From JAIEPW01 sp964471915 (GTDB lineage Bacteria; Acidobacteriota; Terriglobia; Bryobacterales; Bryobacteraceae): 64,000 bases of DNA. Numbering within the stretch: position 1 is the stretch's first letter; the number at the start of each line of letters is the position of its first letter. Positions 31,780-40,259 of the stretch are shown here, one piece after another. The notes below the pieces were generated by a model. It was not told where the DNA came from. It did not search any database and worked only from the letters and a program-made list of their open reading frames with translations. The position numbers and the translations under genes are program-made. The stretch spans positions 124,001 to 188,000 of the forward strand of contig CAYYID010000001.1 in assembly GCA_964471915.1 (NCBI GenBank). Direction: 5' to 3'.

Positions 31780-32253
31780 ATGAAGGCAATGCACTCGAAC
31801 CGCCGCCGCCGCGGCTTCTCGCTCATCGAACTGCTGATCGTCATCGCGATCATTCTGATCATTGCGGCGATCGCCGTCCCCAAGCTGAACCAGCAGCGGA
31901 TGCTCGCGCAGGAACAGGCGGCGATCCGGCAGATCAATACCATCCACAGCGCGCAGACGCAGTATTATTCGCAGTTCGGCAAGTATGCGGCTACGCTGCT
32001 GGAACTCGGGCCTCCGGCCAGCGGGTCGGCGGGACCGAATGCGGCGGACCTGATCCCCAAGAACCTGGCCGAGGGCGAGAACTCCGGACACCGCTTCACG
32101 GTAGCAGCGACGCCGCAGGGCTACAGCGTCACCGTGATGCCGGTCCAGTTCGGCAGTTCGGGGCGGCGCACGTTCTTTTCCGACCAGACGCTGGTGATCC
32201 GCCAGAACTGGTCCGCCGAACCGGCCACGGTTACCAGCCCCGAGCTGAAATAG
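31780..32253 (+). CDS. Type IV pilin-like (prepilin/pseudopilin) protein
   Basis: 157 residues from ATG 31780 (alternative 31789). A short Arg-rich leader (N-R-R-R-R-G) precedes the prepilin cleavage site G|F-S-L-I-E-L-L with Glu at +5, and a 20-residue hydrophobic helix follows. The remainder is a small globular head with one Q-T-Q-Y motif. Such proteins form type IV pili or type II secretion pseudopili after cleavage by PilD. No assembly genes are nearby, so it could be a minor pilin expressed from an orphan locus. It directly follows kdsA (19 bp). Confidence 0.9.
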   Translation: MKAMHSNRRRRGFSLIELLIVIAIILIIAAIAVPKLNQQRMLAQEQAAIRQINTIHSAQTQYYSQFGKYAATLLELGPPASGSAGPNAADLIPKNLAEGENSGHRFTVAATPQGYSVTVMPVQFGSSGRRTFFSDQTLVIRQNWSAEPATVTSPELK

Positions 32254-32298
32254 CCGCGGTCCCGCGTCTCCGGTCCGCGCTATCCTAGGCGAAGCCAA

Positions 32299-33039
32299 AT
32301 GAGACGCGTCCGCTATAGCTTCAACAAGAACCTTCCCGCCACCGCGCCTGACGGCCCGGAGGTCCTGCACGGCGAGTTCGGGGCCGTGGACCTTGCCGCC
32401 GTCCGCCTGCTGCCGCCCTGCGCGCCGACCAAGATCGTGTGCGTGGGCCGCAATTACGCCGAGCATGCGCGCGAGCTGGGCAATGAGCCGCCCACCGAAC
32501 CCTTGATCTTCCTGAAGCCGCCGTCCGCCTTGAGCGCCTCCGGCGATCCCGTCGTGTATCCGTCGCTTTCGCAGCGCGTCGACTGGGAAGGGGAGCTGGG
32601 CGTGGTGATCGGACGGCGCGCCCGCCATGTCCCGGCGGAACAGGCCATGGATTATGTCCTCGGCTACACCTGCGTGAACGACGTGACGGCGCGGGACCTG
32701 CAGAAGAAAGACGGCCAGTGGACCCGCGGCAAGGGTTTCGATACGTTTTGCGCGGTGGGCCCGTGCCTGGTGGGCCGCGACGACGTGAACCTCGACTCGC
32801 TGCGCGTGCGCACCATCGTCGACGGCGAGGTGAAGCAGGACGCCCCGGTCACCGACATGATCTTCAAGGTCCCCGCGATCATCGCCTACATCACGCAGGT
32901 GATGACGCTGGAGCCGGGGGACCTGATCGCCACGGGCACGCCGGAAGGCGTCGGTCCCGTCCAGCCGGGACAAACCATGCGCATCGAGATTGCCGGCATC
33001 GGGGTCCTGGAGAATCCGGTCGTCCGGCTGGCGGGATGA
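32299..33039 (+). CDS. Fumarylacetoacetate hydrolase-family enzyme
   Basis: 246 residues. The FAH core is clear: V-G-R-N-Y-A-E-H-A (about 50-58), W-E-G-E-L-G-V-V-I-G (about 97-106) carrying a metal-binding Glu, and T-G-T-P-E-G-V-G near the C-terminus. Family members hydrolyse or decarboxylate acylpyruvates (2-oxo-hept-3-ene-dioate hydratase/isomerase, acylpyruvase) using Mg2+ or Mn2+. The exact substrate cannot be told. It shares an ATGA overlap with the small membrane protein that follows. Confidence 0.9.
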   Translation: MRRVRYSFNKNLPATAPDGPEVLHGEFGAVDLAAVRLLPPCAPTKIVCVGRNYAEHARELGNEPPTEPLIFLKPPSALSASGDPVVYPSLSQRVDWEGELGVVIGRRARHVPAEQAMDYVLGYTCVNDVTARDLQKKDGQWTRGKGFDTFCAVGPCLVGRDDVNLDSLRVRTIVDGEVKQDAPVTDMIFKVPAIIAYITQVMTLEPGDLIATGTPEGVGPVQPGQTMRIEIAGIGVLENPVVRLAG

Positions 33040-33401
33040 ACCCGCTGATCCTGCCGGCGCTCGCCGCGGCGGTGCTCATCGGCTGGGGTGCGATGCAACT
33101 GGTGCGCGCCTATGCCAATCCGGTGAAGAAGGAGCGCAAGCGCCGTCTGAAAGTGCATCGCGAAGGCCGCCTGGGAGACGCGCTGATCACGGAAGTGACG
33201 CCGGAGACGATCTTCTACAGCTACGAGATCCGGGGGGTGCAGTACACCACGTCGCAGGACATTCGGGGCCTGGCCGAGTCACTGCCCGCGCCGCCCCGCA
33301 TCGGCGAGGCGCACCTGAAGTTCCTGCCCGGGAATCCGGCGAACTCGATCCTGGTGTGCGAGGAATGGAGCGGGCTGACGTCCGCTAGCCCCAAGGGCTA
33401 A
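33036..33401 (+). CDS. Small membrane protein (DUF3592-like)
   Basis: 121 residues with one N-terminal membrane helix (about 3-20), a Lys/Arg-rich stop (K-K-E-R-K-R-R), then a beta-rich cytoplasmic or periplasmic domain (Y-S-Y-E-I-R-G-V-Q-Y, V-x-Y-L-P-G-N-P-type end L-K-F-L-P-G-N-P-A-N-S) that resembles DUF3592 proteins. No function known. ATG overlaps the upstream stop codon (ATGA), so translation is coupled to the FAH enzyme. Confidence 0.7.
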   Translation: MNPLILPALAAAVLIGWGAMQLVRAYANPVKKERKRRLKVHREGRLGDALITEVTPETIFYSYEIRGVQYTTSQDIRGLAESLPAPPRIGEAHLKFLPGNPANSILVCEEWSGLTSASPKG

Positions 33402-33425
33402 GGAGCCGGAATGATCCGGCCTCCT
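33401..33425 (+). terminator. Hairpin after the FAH/membrane-protein pair
   Basis: AGGAGCCGGA (33401-33410), loop ATGA, then TCCGGCCTCCT (33415-33425): a 10-bp stem with one bulged C starting at the last base of the stop codon. No U-tract follows, so termination would be weak or factor-assisted. Confidence 0.35.
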
Positions 33426-33457
33426 CGTGCCGCGCCGCGCCGCCGATCGTCCTGGTA

Positions 33458-34264
33458 ATGCAAGAGCCATTGCGCGGATGGTTCCTCCTCTTTCCCTTGC
33501 TCTCCGTGGCGGCGCTCTCCCTAGGAGCCCAAGACGCTGCCCAGATCCGCGCCTCGATGGAAGCATCGCTGGAAAAGCAGCGCTCGGCGAGCGCCCAGCG
33601 GATGCCTCCGCCACTCGAGATCCAGCGGCAGTCGATCCGGACGCAGGCCGCCGCGCTCCGACCTGACCGCGTGGCGGCCTTCCGGCAAGATAAAGCGGCG
33701 GCGGTGCGTCCGGGCAGTGCCGCCGCCTTCCAGGCAGACAACGACGCCGCCCTTCGGCCGGATAGCGCTGCGGCGCCGCCCGAGTTCTTCGTCGTTCCGT
33801 GGCCCTTGCCGGAAACAGAGAACGCGGAAGCCACTGGCGCTGCCGTGGCCGCGCGGTTCGATTGCCAGCCGCTGCCCTTCGCCGAGATCCAGCCGATCAT
33901 TCTCGCGTCGGCGCGCGATACCGGCGTTCGCCCGGACCTGCTCCGCGAGGTGATCCGCCAGGAGAGCAACTTCCACCCGTGCGCGGTCTCGCCCGCCGGG
34001 GCGCAGGGATTGATGCAGTTGATGCCCGGCACGGCGCGGGACCTCGCGGTGCGCAACCCGTTCGACCCCCGCCAGAACGTCGACGGCGGCGCGCGCTTTC
34101 TGCGCCAGTTGCTGGAGCGCTACGGCGGGGATCTGCGGCTCGCGTTGAGCGCTTATAACGCCGGCCCGGCCACCGTCGACAAGGCGGGCGGCGTCCCGCC
34201 CATTGCCGAAACCCGCAACTACGTGCTCGGAATCCTGGCGCGGCTGGCCGCGGGCCTCGAATAG
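33458..34264 (+). CDS. Lytic transglycosylase (SLT domain), exported
   Basis: 268 residues: signal peptide (1-24), a linker of three degenerate Ala-rich repeats built on R-P-D/G-x-x-A-A (about 65-108), then the C-terminal SLT domain. Catalytic Glu is in R-Q-E-S-N-F (about residue 169), followed by G-A-Q-G-L-M-Q-L-M-P-G-T-A and Y-N-A-G-P. It cleaves peptidoglycan glycan strands to 1,6-anhydro products in the periplasm. The repeat linker probably spaces the enzyme from a binding site. Confidence 0.9.
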   Translation: MQEPLRGWFLLFPLLSVAALSLGAQDAAQIRASMEASLEKQRSASAQRMPPPLEIQRQSIRTQAAALRPDRVAAFRQDKAAAVRPGSAAAFQADNDAALRPDSAAAPPEFFVVPWPLPETENAEATGAAVAARFDCQPLPFAEIQPIILASARDTGVRPDLLREVIRQESNFHPCAVSPAGAQGLMQLMPGTARDLAVRNPFDPRQNVDGGARFLRQLLERYGGDLRLALSAYNAGPATVDKAGGVPPIAETRNYVLGILARLAAGLE

Positions 34265-34268
34265 GCGC

Positions 34269-35111
34269 TTACCGCAGCCCGCGATCCTTCAGATAGGCGA
34301 TCAGACCCGCCGGATCGTCGGTGATGATCGCGTCCACCTGCGCCTCCACCATTTTGGCCCACTGCTCGGGCTTGTTCGGCGTCCACGGGACCACCACCAG
34401 CCCGGCCGCGTGCGCCTTCTGGACGTTGTCCTTGCCCACCAGCATGAAGACCGGCGACACGATCTCCGCGTTCGCGGCTTCCTTCGACAACGCCACGAAA
34501 TCCCGGGGCGCGCCCGCGTGCAGCGCGGCGAGCTTGATCTCCGGCGCCAGCTTGCGCATCGCGCGCAGCGTCCGGTAGTCGAACGACTGCAGGATCACGC
34601 GCTTCTCGAGCCGGTGCTTGCGGATCGCCGCCAGCACCAGTTGGACGAACTCCTCCGGTTCGGGCGATTCGCCGGGCTTGTCCGACATCTTGGTCTCGAT
34701 ATTGAACGTGAACGCGCCGCGCGGGGCGAGGGCGAACACCTCGTCGAGCGACGGCATCTTCGTTCCCGGCACGGTTTCCTGCTTCGGGAAATCGGGGTTC
34801 TGCAGCGCGCCGCAGTCCCATGCGCGGACCTCGGTGAAGGTCATCTGCCGGATGACGCCGCGCTCCTGAGGACCCCGGCACATGGGCGCGTGCAGAACAG
34901 AGTCGTGCGACACCACCACCACGTTATCCTTGGTCACCTGCATGTCGAGTTCGAGCGTCTCGACGCCCAGGCCGATCGCGTACTCGAACGCGGGGAGCGT
35001 GTTCTCGGGCTTCGCGGCGCGCGCGCCCCGGTGGCCCTGCACCTCGATCTTCTTCATGTCGGCTCCCCAGGCGGCGCCCGCCAGAACCAGCATTGCGCAC
35101 CAGCGTCTCAT
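34269..35111 (-). CDS. Glycerophosphodiester phosphodiesterase, exported
   Basis: 280 residues with a signal peptide (about 1-17). GDPD motifs: Q-G-H-R-G-A (His27), P-E-N-T, L-E-L-D-M (metal ligands Glu54, Asp56) and V-V-S-H-D (catalytic His69). It hydrolyses glycerophosphodiesters such as glycerophosphocholine to glycerol 3-phosphate and an alcohol. The end is 5 bp from the transglycosylase stop on the opposite strand (convergent). Confidence 0.95.
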   Translation of the reverse strand: MRRWCAMLVLAGAAWGADMKKIEVQGHRGARAAKPENTLPAFEYAIGLGVETLELDMQVTKDNVVVVSHDSVLHAPMCRGPQERGVIRQMTFTEVRAWDCGALQNPDFPKQETVPGTKMPSLDEVFALAPRGAFTFNIETKMSDKPGESPEPEEFVQLVLAAIRKHRLEKRVILQSFDYRTLRAMRKLAPEIKLAALHAGAPRDFVALSKEAANAEIVSPVFMLVGKDNVQKAHAAGLVVVPWTPNKPEQWAKMVEAQVDAIITDDPAGLIAYLKDRGLR

Positions 35112-35153
35112 GAGGTCCAGGCTAGCGCAGGCGCGTTACGAAAGGATGGCGGC

Positions 35154-36896
35154 TCAGGCGAAATACAGGGACGCCCGGCGCTCGTCCAGCAGCTTGGTGA
35201 AGTTGCGCTTGATCCGATACGTTTCGCGCAGGCGCTCCAGGTCGCGGATGAATTCCTCTCGGCGTCCCAGCCGCCGCATCAGCGCGGCGGCCTTCTCGAG
35301 CAGTTCCACGGCCTCGCCATAACGTCCGTCGCGGACTTCGGCCACGGCCATCTCGCCCCGTTGCAAGTACACCGCGGCGGCGTCGGCCGGGTGGTCCTCC
35401 GCGCGGGCGGCGGCGAGTTGCAACCACAAGTGCGGCGCGCACCCGCCCGCTTGTGCTTCCTGCCAGGCGGCGCCGGTATCCCCTTCCTCCAGCAGGATCT
35501 CCACCAGCAGTGAATGATCCACCCGGCGACCGTGGGACGCCCGGGCGGCGTAGACCCGGCGCCGCACTTCGGCCATCGCCTTGTCTCTCCATTCCGTCCA
35601 GGCGCCGGTCCGCTCCGCGTGGTTTCGCAGCGAGAGATACGACGGCAGGGAGGGCGTGTCCTGGAACTGGGCGAAGATGATTCGCAGCGCTTCGTCAGAG
35701 CGACCCAGGTGATGGTACTCGCCGGCCGCGAACTCCCGCAGGCGCGGATCCGGCCGCGGAAACGCACGCAGTCCCTCCTCGACCCACTGCAGCGCCTCTT
35801 CGTGCCGCCCCAGCGCGGCATACTCCTTGGCGACCCGCAGGTGCTGATACGGACTGGAGAGATCGCGCTTCAGCACTTCGATCAGTTCCTCCGGATCCCC
35901 GGATGCAACCGCGAGAGCCTCCATGACGCTGGTGATGTTGAAGTAGCGTCCCCATTCGGAGCGCTCGTCGGCCGGGCCGCGCACCGGGACTTTGGCCCAG
36001 TCCTCCGCCGTCAGGCGCCGGTACTCGGCAAGGCCGCGCTCGCCCAGGATCTCGGCGTAGGTCTCGGCGGCGCGGTGGAAGATGTCGAAGCCGCCGTGCA
36101 TATCCCACTCGAACAGCCGCTGCGCGAGATTCACCGGCTCTGGCTTGGCCTCCTCGCAGGCGGCCAGGTGCAGCCGCTGCAGCCGTTCCGAGAGGATCGT
36201 GAAATGGCCGGCGGAGTCGTCGATCCGCTCCACCGCCGCCCGCAGGCCGCCCAAGGCCGATTCGCACGCCGGGATCAGCGCGGCGGCGTGCCCGTCGGCG
36301 AACAACTGCTCGAAGTTATCGATCGCCCGATTGACGTTCCGGGCCCACGCGGAAACTGCGCGGTACTCCAGAAAACCGCGCACCCGCACCGCGCTCCGGA
36401 ACGTTCGCTCCGCCTCGGCCAGCGCCGTGGCCGGGTCGGAACGCCGCGCGGCGTGGAGCAGGATCCGCTCCCGCAGGGGGGCGTCCTCTCCCGCCCAGCC
36501 GAGGATCAAAGCCAGCAACGCCCCGGGCTCCTCGTCTTCAAGGATCTTCGCGGCGTCCGCCAGGGTCATCTTCTTCGGTTTTCGCGGGCCCTTCTTCTTG
36601 GCGGAAGGCCGCGCCTGGTCCAGCCAGGCCAGCGCCGCTGCCACGCAGTGCTTGCAGAAATCCCCGGTGCCGCCTTGCGGGCAGGAGCAGATGTAATCGA
36701 GGATCCCGTCGTCCGCCCGCAGCGTGACGGCGTAATCCTCGCCGCCCCGCACCACCGCGCGCAAACTCTCTTCGTCGCTTTCGAGCGACACCACCTGACC
36801 CTGCTGGAAGTACTCGTGGCCGCGCGCGAAGAAGCGGTCCCCCGCCAGCCGCCGCACCACGGCGTCGTTGACAGCACCGGCCAGTCCGCTCTTCAT
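35154..36896 (-). CDS. SWIM zinc-finger / TPR-like protein
   Basis: 580 residues from the ATG at 36896 (GTG at 36902 is possible). A SWIM zinc finger I-C-S-C-P-Q-G-(x)-F-C-K-H-C lies at about 69-84, preceded by a short helical region. The rest is helical repeats without classic TPR spacing. SWIM domains bind DNA or proteins; in bacteria they often accompany SNF2-type ATPases, but none is nearby. Function unknown. No membrane segment. Confidence 0.8.
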   Translation of the reverse strand: MKSGLAGAVNDAVVRRLAGDRFFARGHEYFQQGQVVSLESDEESLRAVVRGGEDYAVTLRADDGILDYICSCPQGGTGDFCKHCVAAALAWLDQARPSAKKKGPRKPKKMTLADAAKILEDEEPGALLALILGWAGEDAPLRERILLHAARRSDPATALAEAERTFRSAVRVRGFLEYRAVSAWARNVNRAIDNFEQLFADGHAAALIPACESALGGLRAAVERIDDSAGHFTILSERLQRLHLAACEEAKPEPVNLAQRLFEWDMHGGFDIFHRAAETYAEILGERGLAEYRRLTAEDWAKVPVRGPADERSEWGRYFNITSVMEALAVASGDPEELIEVLKRDLSSPYQHLRVAKEYAALGRHEEALQWVEEGLRAFPRPDPRLREFAAGEYHHLGRSDEALRIIFAQFQDTPSLPSYLSLRNHAERTGAWTEWRDKAMAEVRRRVYAARASHGRRVDHSLLVEILLEEGDTGAAWQEAQAGGCAPHLWLQLAAARAEDHPADAAAVYLQRGEMAVAEVRDGRYGEAVELLEKAAALMRRLGRREEFIRDLERLRETYRIKRNFTKLLDERRASLYFA

Positions 36897-36930
36897 CCCC
36901 ACGATTATCCTGAATCGCGGCGGCGGGCCG

Positions 36931-37980
36931 CTACAGGTTCCGCTTCAGGAAATTCACGATGTGATACCCGTCCATGTACTTGAACGGCGTCTCGCCCAGC
37001 GTGTAATGCCCGCACGGCAGCACGACCACGCGGTGGTTGATCCCGTAGTGCGCCGCCAGCTTCGCCACGTCGCGCGAAAGGTGCACCGGAAACGTCGTGT
37101 CGTACTCGGCGTAAATGAAGAGGCTCTTCTTCTGCTTCATTTCCCCGAAGCGCGGCCAGTACGACGGCGGCGAGATCGCCGACCAAGCCTGGCGGAGCGT
37201 CTCCAGATCCACGACGCCTTCCAGGCTCTCCTTGATGTGCTTCGTCGAGAGCCCTTCCCACACCACGTCGGCGAAGTACGTCGAGCAATGGTTGAAGACG
37301 TTGATCTTCAGCCGCGGATCGTGGCAACTTGCCAGAAACGCATAACAGGACCCCAGCGACGTGCCCACGATGCCGATCTGCTCATACCCCTGGGACTCCA
37401 GCCAGTCGATGCAGCACCGCACGTCGATGATCGCCTGGCGCGCCGCGTCGATGGTCCGCGCGACGTTCGCCGATACCGCGTAGTCGGCGCGCTCGAGCTC
37501 GGCCGGCATCCGCAGGTCGTGATACGGCAGGCTCATGCGCAGCGCCGAGATCCGGAACGCGCGCAGGCCTTTCGCCAGGCCGGCGTGCTGGCCCGCCGAT
37601 GCGTTCCAGTGCGGCAACACGATCACCGCCACTTTGCGCTGGCCGGGCTTGAACTCCGCCGGATACCACTGCCCGGTGACGGTGTTGTTCTCGGGATACG
37701 GAGTCGGGACGAAGGACGTGAACTTGAGGATGCCGTCCTCGACGCGGAAGTCGCGCGGCGTCTCGTAGGCGAAGAACTCGTGGCTCGCGGCCACGGCGCG
37801 CTCGTTCAGTTCGATCAGGTATTCGTGCGGCTGGTGGCCGTTCTTGGGGAAGTCCCGCGTCACCGGCCAGTGGCGCGTCCATTCCAGCCCCCATTCGAAC
37901 GGGCGGACCTTGCGATTCGTGGACCGGAAGGCGAGGTTGTTCTCCCAGTCGGTAATCCAGCGCTGGTAAAGTTTTTTCAA
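36931..37980 (-). CDS. Alpha/beta hydrolase-fold esterase
   Basis: 349 residues starting at TTG 37980. The nucleophile elbow G-T-S-L-G-S (Ser near residue 211) and a C-terminal G-H-Y-T (catalytic His near 328) support an alpha/beta hydrolase, with Asp in E-Y-D-T-T-F near 292 as probable third residue. No signal peptide. The family resembles acyl-esterase/dienelactone-hydrolase-like proteins. A TTG start is unusual; M-K-K-L-Y-Q-R-W is the natural N-terminus, so it was kept. Confidence 0.8.
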   Translation of the reverse strand: MKKLYQRWITDWENNLAFRSTNRKVRPFEWGLEWTRHWPVTRDFPKNGHQPHEYLIELNERAVAASHEFFAYETPRDFRVEDGILKFTSFVPTPYPENNTVTGQWYPAEFKPGQRKVAVIVLPHWNASAGQHAGLAKGLRAFRISALRMSLPYHDLRMPAELERADYAVSANVARTIDAARQAIIDVRCCIDWLESQGYEQIGIVGTSLGSCYAFLASCHDPRLKINVFNHCSTYFADVVWEGLSTKHIKESLEGVVDLETLRQAWSAISPPSYWPRFGEMKQKKSLFIYAEYDTTFPVHLSRDVAKLAAHYGINHRVVVLPCGHYTLGETPFKYMDGYHIVNFLKRNL

Positions 37981-38025
37981 GCGAGATTCGGCCCCGGGCA
38001 GCGTCCTGGGGGAATCTCCAGTCTA

Positions 38026-38382
38026 TCAGTTCCCGCCGTTCGTGCGCGCGGTGCGGAACTCGTACTGCTGGATTTCCATCGCCGCCCGGCCTTCCTCGAA
38101 GCGCACCACGCGCCCCCGAGCCACCAGGCGCAGCGAGCACTTCTCGTTCAACTGCGCCGGCCAGCTGATGGAAACCTCCAGCCGGCGGCCCGGCACCAGC
38201 AGGTGCTCGGTGGTGAACAGAACGCCCGTGCTCGAGATGTTGACCGTGCGGCCTTCGCCGGTCTCGTCGCCCGCGCGCTTGTTCAGCACCTTGTACTGCA
38301 CGGTGCGCTCAATCGGGAACCGATCTGTCGAACGCCGGTCCTGTTCCACCTTCAATTGCATACCCTCCGAAACGAACGCCAT
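38026..38382 (-). CDS. PilZ-domain (cyclic-di-GMP-binding) protein
   Basis: 118 residues from the ATG at 38382 (GTG 38400 and ATG 38361 are alternatives). The bipartite PilZ signature is present: D-R-R-S-T-D-R near the N-terminus and N-I-S-S-T-G-V-L-F (N-x-S-x-x-G) about 30 residues later, followed by a beta barrel. It should bind cyclic di-GMP and relay it to a partner, often in motility or polysaccharide export. Single-domain; partner unknown. Confidence 0.85.
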   Translation of the reverse strand: MAFVSEGMQLKVEQDRRSTDRFPIERTVQYKVLNKRAGDETGEGRTVNISSTGVLFTTEHLLVPGRRLEVSISWPAQLNEKCSLRLVARGRVVRFEEGRAAMEIQQYEFRTARTNGGN

Positions 38383-38467
38383 TGGAATCACGGGAACCAC
38401 CTTGTTTTTTCTTTACTTTGCCGTCTCGCGCTGGTGCCAACAATAGCGGAGCGGTTTCATTTCACGG

Positions 38468-38483
38468 CGGTACTAAGGTACCG
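38468..38483. promoter_or_regulatory. Inverted repeat in the PilZ/RidA divergent region
   Basis: CGGTAC-TAAG-GTACCG (6-bp arms, 4-bp spacer) in a locally AT-rich 133-152 bp divergent intergenic region. Could be an operator; the match is short. Confidence 0.3.
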
Positions 38484-38534
38484 ACGCTGGTGGAGATAGG
38501 AGACTACCCGTACTTTCTAGGATAAGATCGCTCC

Positions 38535-38972
38535 ATGCGCTGTCAAGGTTCAATGTTCACCACACTCCTGCTGCTGGCCTTCTCTGTTTCCGCGCAATCC
38601 GCGGAAAAGAAGCTCATTTGGCCCAAAGGGGCCCGCACCGCGGGACCCTACACGCCGGGCATCCTCGCCGGGGATACGCTGTACGTCTCCGGACAGATTG
38701 GCCGGGATGCCTCCGGAAATGTTCCCGCTGAGTTCGAAGCCGAGGTGAAACAGGTCATCACCAACGCCGAAGCGATTCTCAAAGAAGCCGGCATGACCCT
38801 GGCGGACGTGGTTTCCGTACAGGCCTATCTCACTGATATGGAACTATTTCAGCGGATGAACGCGGTCTATACGGCGCACTTCAAGGAACCGCGGCCCACG
38901 CGCACCACCGTCGGCGTGGCCAAACTAGTGGGCACCGCCCGCATCGAGATCACGATGACGGCGAAGAAGTAG
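38535..38972 (+). CDS. ridA: RidA/YjgF-family deaminase with signal peptide
   Basis: 145 residues. An N-terminal signal peptide (about 1-22) precedes a complete RidA domain: G-P-Y-T-P-G-I near 37-43, S-G-Q-I-G near 56-60 and the catalytic Arg in P-R-P-T-R-T-T-V (about 118-125). Cytosolic RidA removes toxic 2-aminoacrylate-type imines; the export signal places this copy in the periplasm, where its substrate is unclear. It ends overlapping the rarA stop by 23 bp on the opposite strand. Confidence 0.85.
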   Translation: MRCQGSMFTTLLLLAFSVSAQSAEKKLIWPKGARTAGPYTPGILAGDTLYVSGQIGRDASGNVPAEFEAEVKQVITNAEAILKEAGMTLADVVSVQAYLTDMELFQRMNAVYTAHFKEPRPTRTTVGVAKLVGTARIEITMTAKK

Positions 38973-40257
38973 AGCCCGCGCGGCGCTGGCGGATTTCCTC
39001 CAGCCGCCTGGCGATCCGCTCTTCTACGCCGCGGTTCGTAGGGTGGTAGAACTGCCGGCCCGCGAGTCCCGGCGGAAGGCACGTCATCGTGTTCAGGGCG
39101 TCCTCCGCCTCGTGCGCGTGCTGATAGCCCTCGCCGTAGCCCCACTGCTTCATGGCTCGCGTCGGGGCGTTGCGCAGGTGCATGGGCACCGGCTCGGCGG
39201 GGCGCGACCGCACCGTATGCTGCACGTCCTTTAGCGCCTGATACGCCGCGTCGGACTTCGGCGCAATCGCAAGATAAATCGCCACTTGTGCCAGCGCCTG
39301 GTCGCCTTCGGGCGAGCCCAGGAAGTGTACCGCCTGCTGCGCCGCCACCGCCTGCTCGAGCGCCCGGGGATCGGCCATTCCGATGTCTTCGATGGCCATC
39401 CGCATCAGCCGCCGCGCGATGTACAGCCGGTCCTCGCCGGACTCCAGCATCCGGCCCAGCCAGTACAGCGCGGCGTCGGCGTCGCTCGACCGGACGCTCT
39501 TGTGCAGGGCCGAGATCAGATTGAAATGCTCCTCGCCGGACTTGTCGTAGACGAGGATCTTCCGCTGCATGGCGTCCGCCGCCGCCTGCTCGGTGATGGA
39601 GCCGCTGCCGGCGGCGGCGGCCAGTTCCAGCACGTTGTAGGCGGTTCGCGCATCGCCATTTGAGTAAATGGCGATCTGTTCCAAGACCTCCGGGGCCGCA
39701 TCCGCGGCCAGTTCCTTCAGGCCGCGCTCCAGCAACTCGCGGATCTCGGCCGTCTCCAGCGCGCGCAGGGCATAAACGCGGGAACGCGACAGCAGCGCCG
39801 ACACCACCTCGAACGAAGGATTCTCGGTGGTGGCTCCGATCAGCACGATGTCGCCCTTCTCGACGTACGGCAGAAAGGCGTCCTGCTGGGCCTTGTTGAA
39901 ACGGTGGATCTCGTCGACGAAGAGTACGGTGCGGCGTCCCAGCCGGCGGTTGCGCTCCGCCTCCGCCATCACGGCCTTGATCTCCTTGATGCCCGCCAGC
40001 ACCGCGCTGAAGGGCACAAAGTCGCTCTTCGAAGCCTGGGCGATCAGGCGCGCCAGCGTGGTCTTGCCCACGCCTGGGGGACCCCACAGGATCATCGACG
40101 TGATTTCGTCGCGCTCGATCTGCGCGCGCAGCGGCTTGCCCTCGCCCAGCAGGTGCTTCTGCCCGGCATACTCGGCGAGCGTCCGCGGGCGCAGCCGCTC
40201 CGCGAGCGGACGCTTGGGTTCGCTGCCGCCCAGCGGAGCTGCGTCGAACAACGACAT
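38950..40257 (-). CDS. rarA: Replication-associated recombination protein A (RarA/MgsA AAA+ ATPase)
   Basis: 435 residues. Walker A G-P-P-G-V-G-K-T-T (about 53-61), Walker B L-F-V-D-E-I-H-R-F-N, sensor 1 G-A-T-T-E-N-P-S and the RarA C-terminal domain with Y-H-P-T-N-R-G are all present. RarA acts at stalled replication forks and interacts with SSB. ATG at 40257 was chosen: M-S-L-F-D is the usual family start. The stop of the SpoU methyltransferase lies 2 bp upstream, so the two form an operon. Confidence 0.95.
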   Translation of the reverse strand: MSLFDAAPLGGSEPKRPLAERLRPRTLAEYAGQKHLLGEGKPLRAQIERDEITSMILWGPPGVGKTTLARLIAQASKSDFVPFSAVLAGIKEIKAVMAEAERNRRLGRRTVLFVDEIHRFNKAQQDAFLPYVEKGDIVLIGATTENPSFEVVSALLSRSRVYALRALETAEIRELLERGLKELAADAAPEVLEQIAIYSNGDARTAYNVLELAAAAGSGSITEQAAADAMQRKILVYDKSGEEHFNLISALHKSVRSSDADAALYWLGRMLESGEDRLYIARRLMRMAIEDIGMADPRALEQAVAAQQAVHFLGSPEGDQALAQVAIYLAIAPKSDAAYQALKDVQHTVRSRPAEPVPMHLRNAPTRAMKQWGYGEGYQHAHEAEDALNTMTCLPPGLAGRQFYHPTNRGVEERIARRLEEIRQRRAGSTSSPSS

Positions 40258-40259
40258 CG

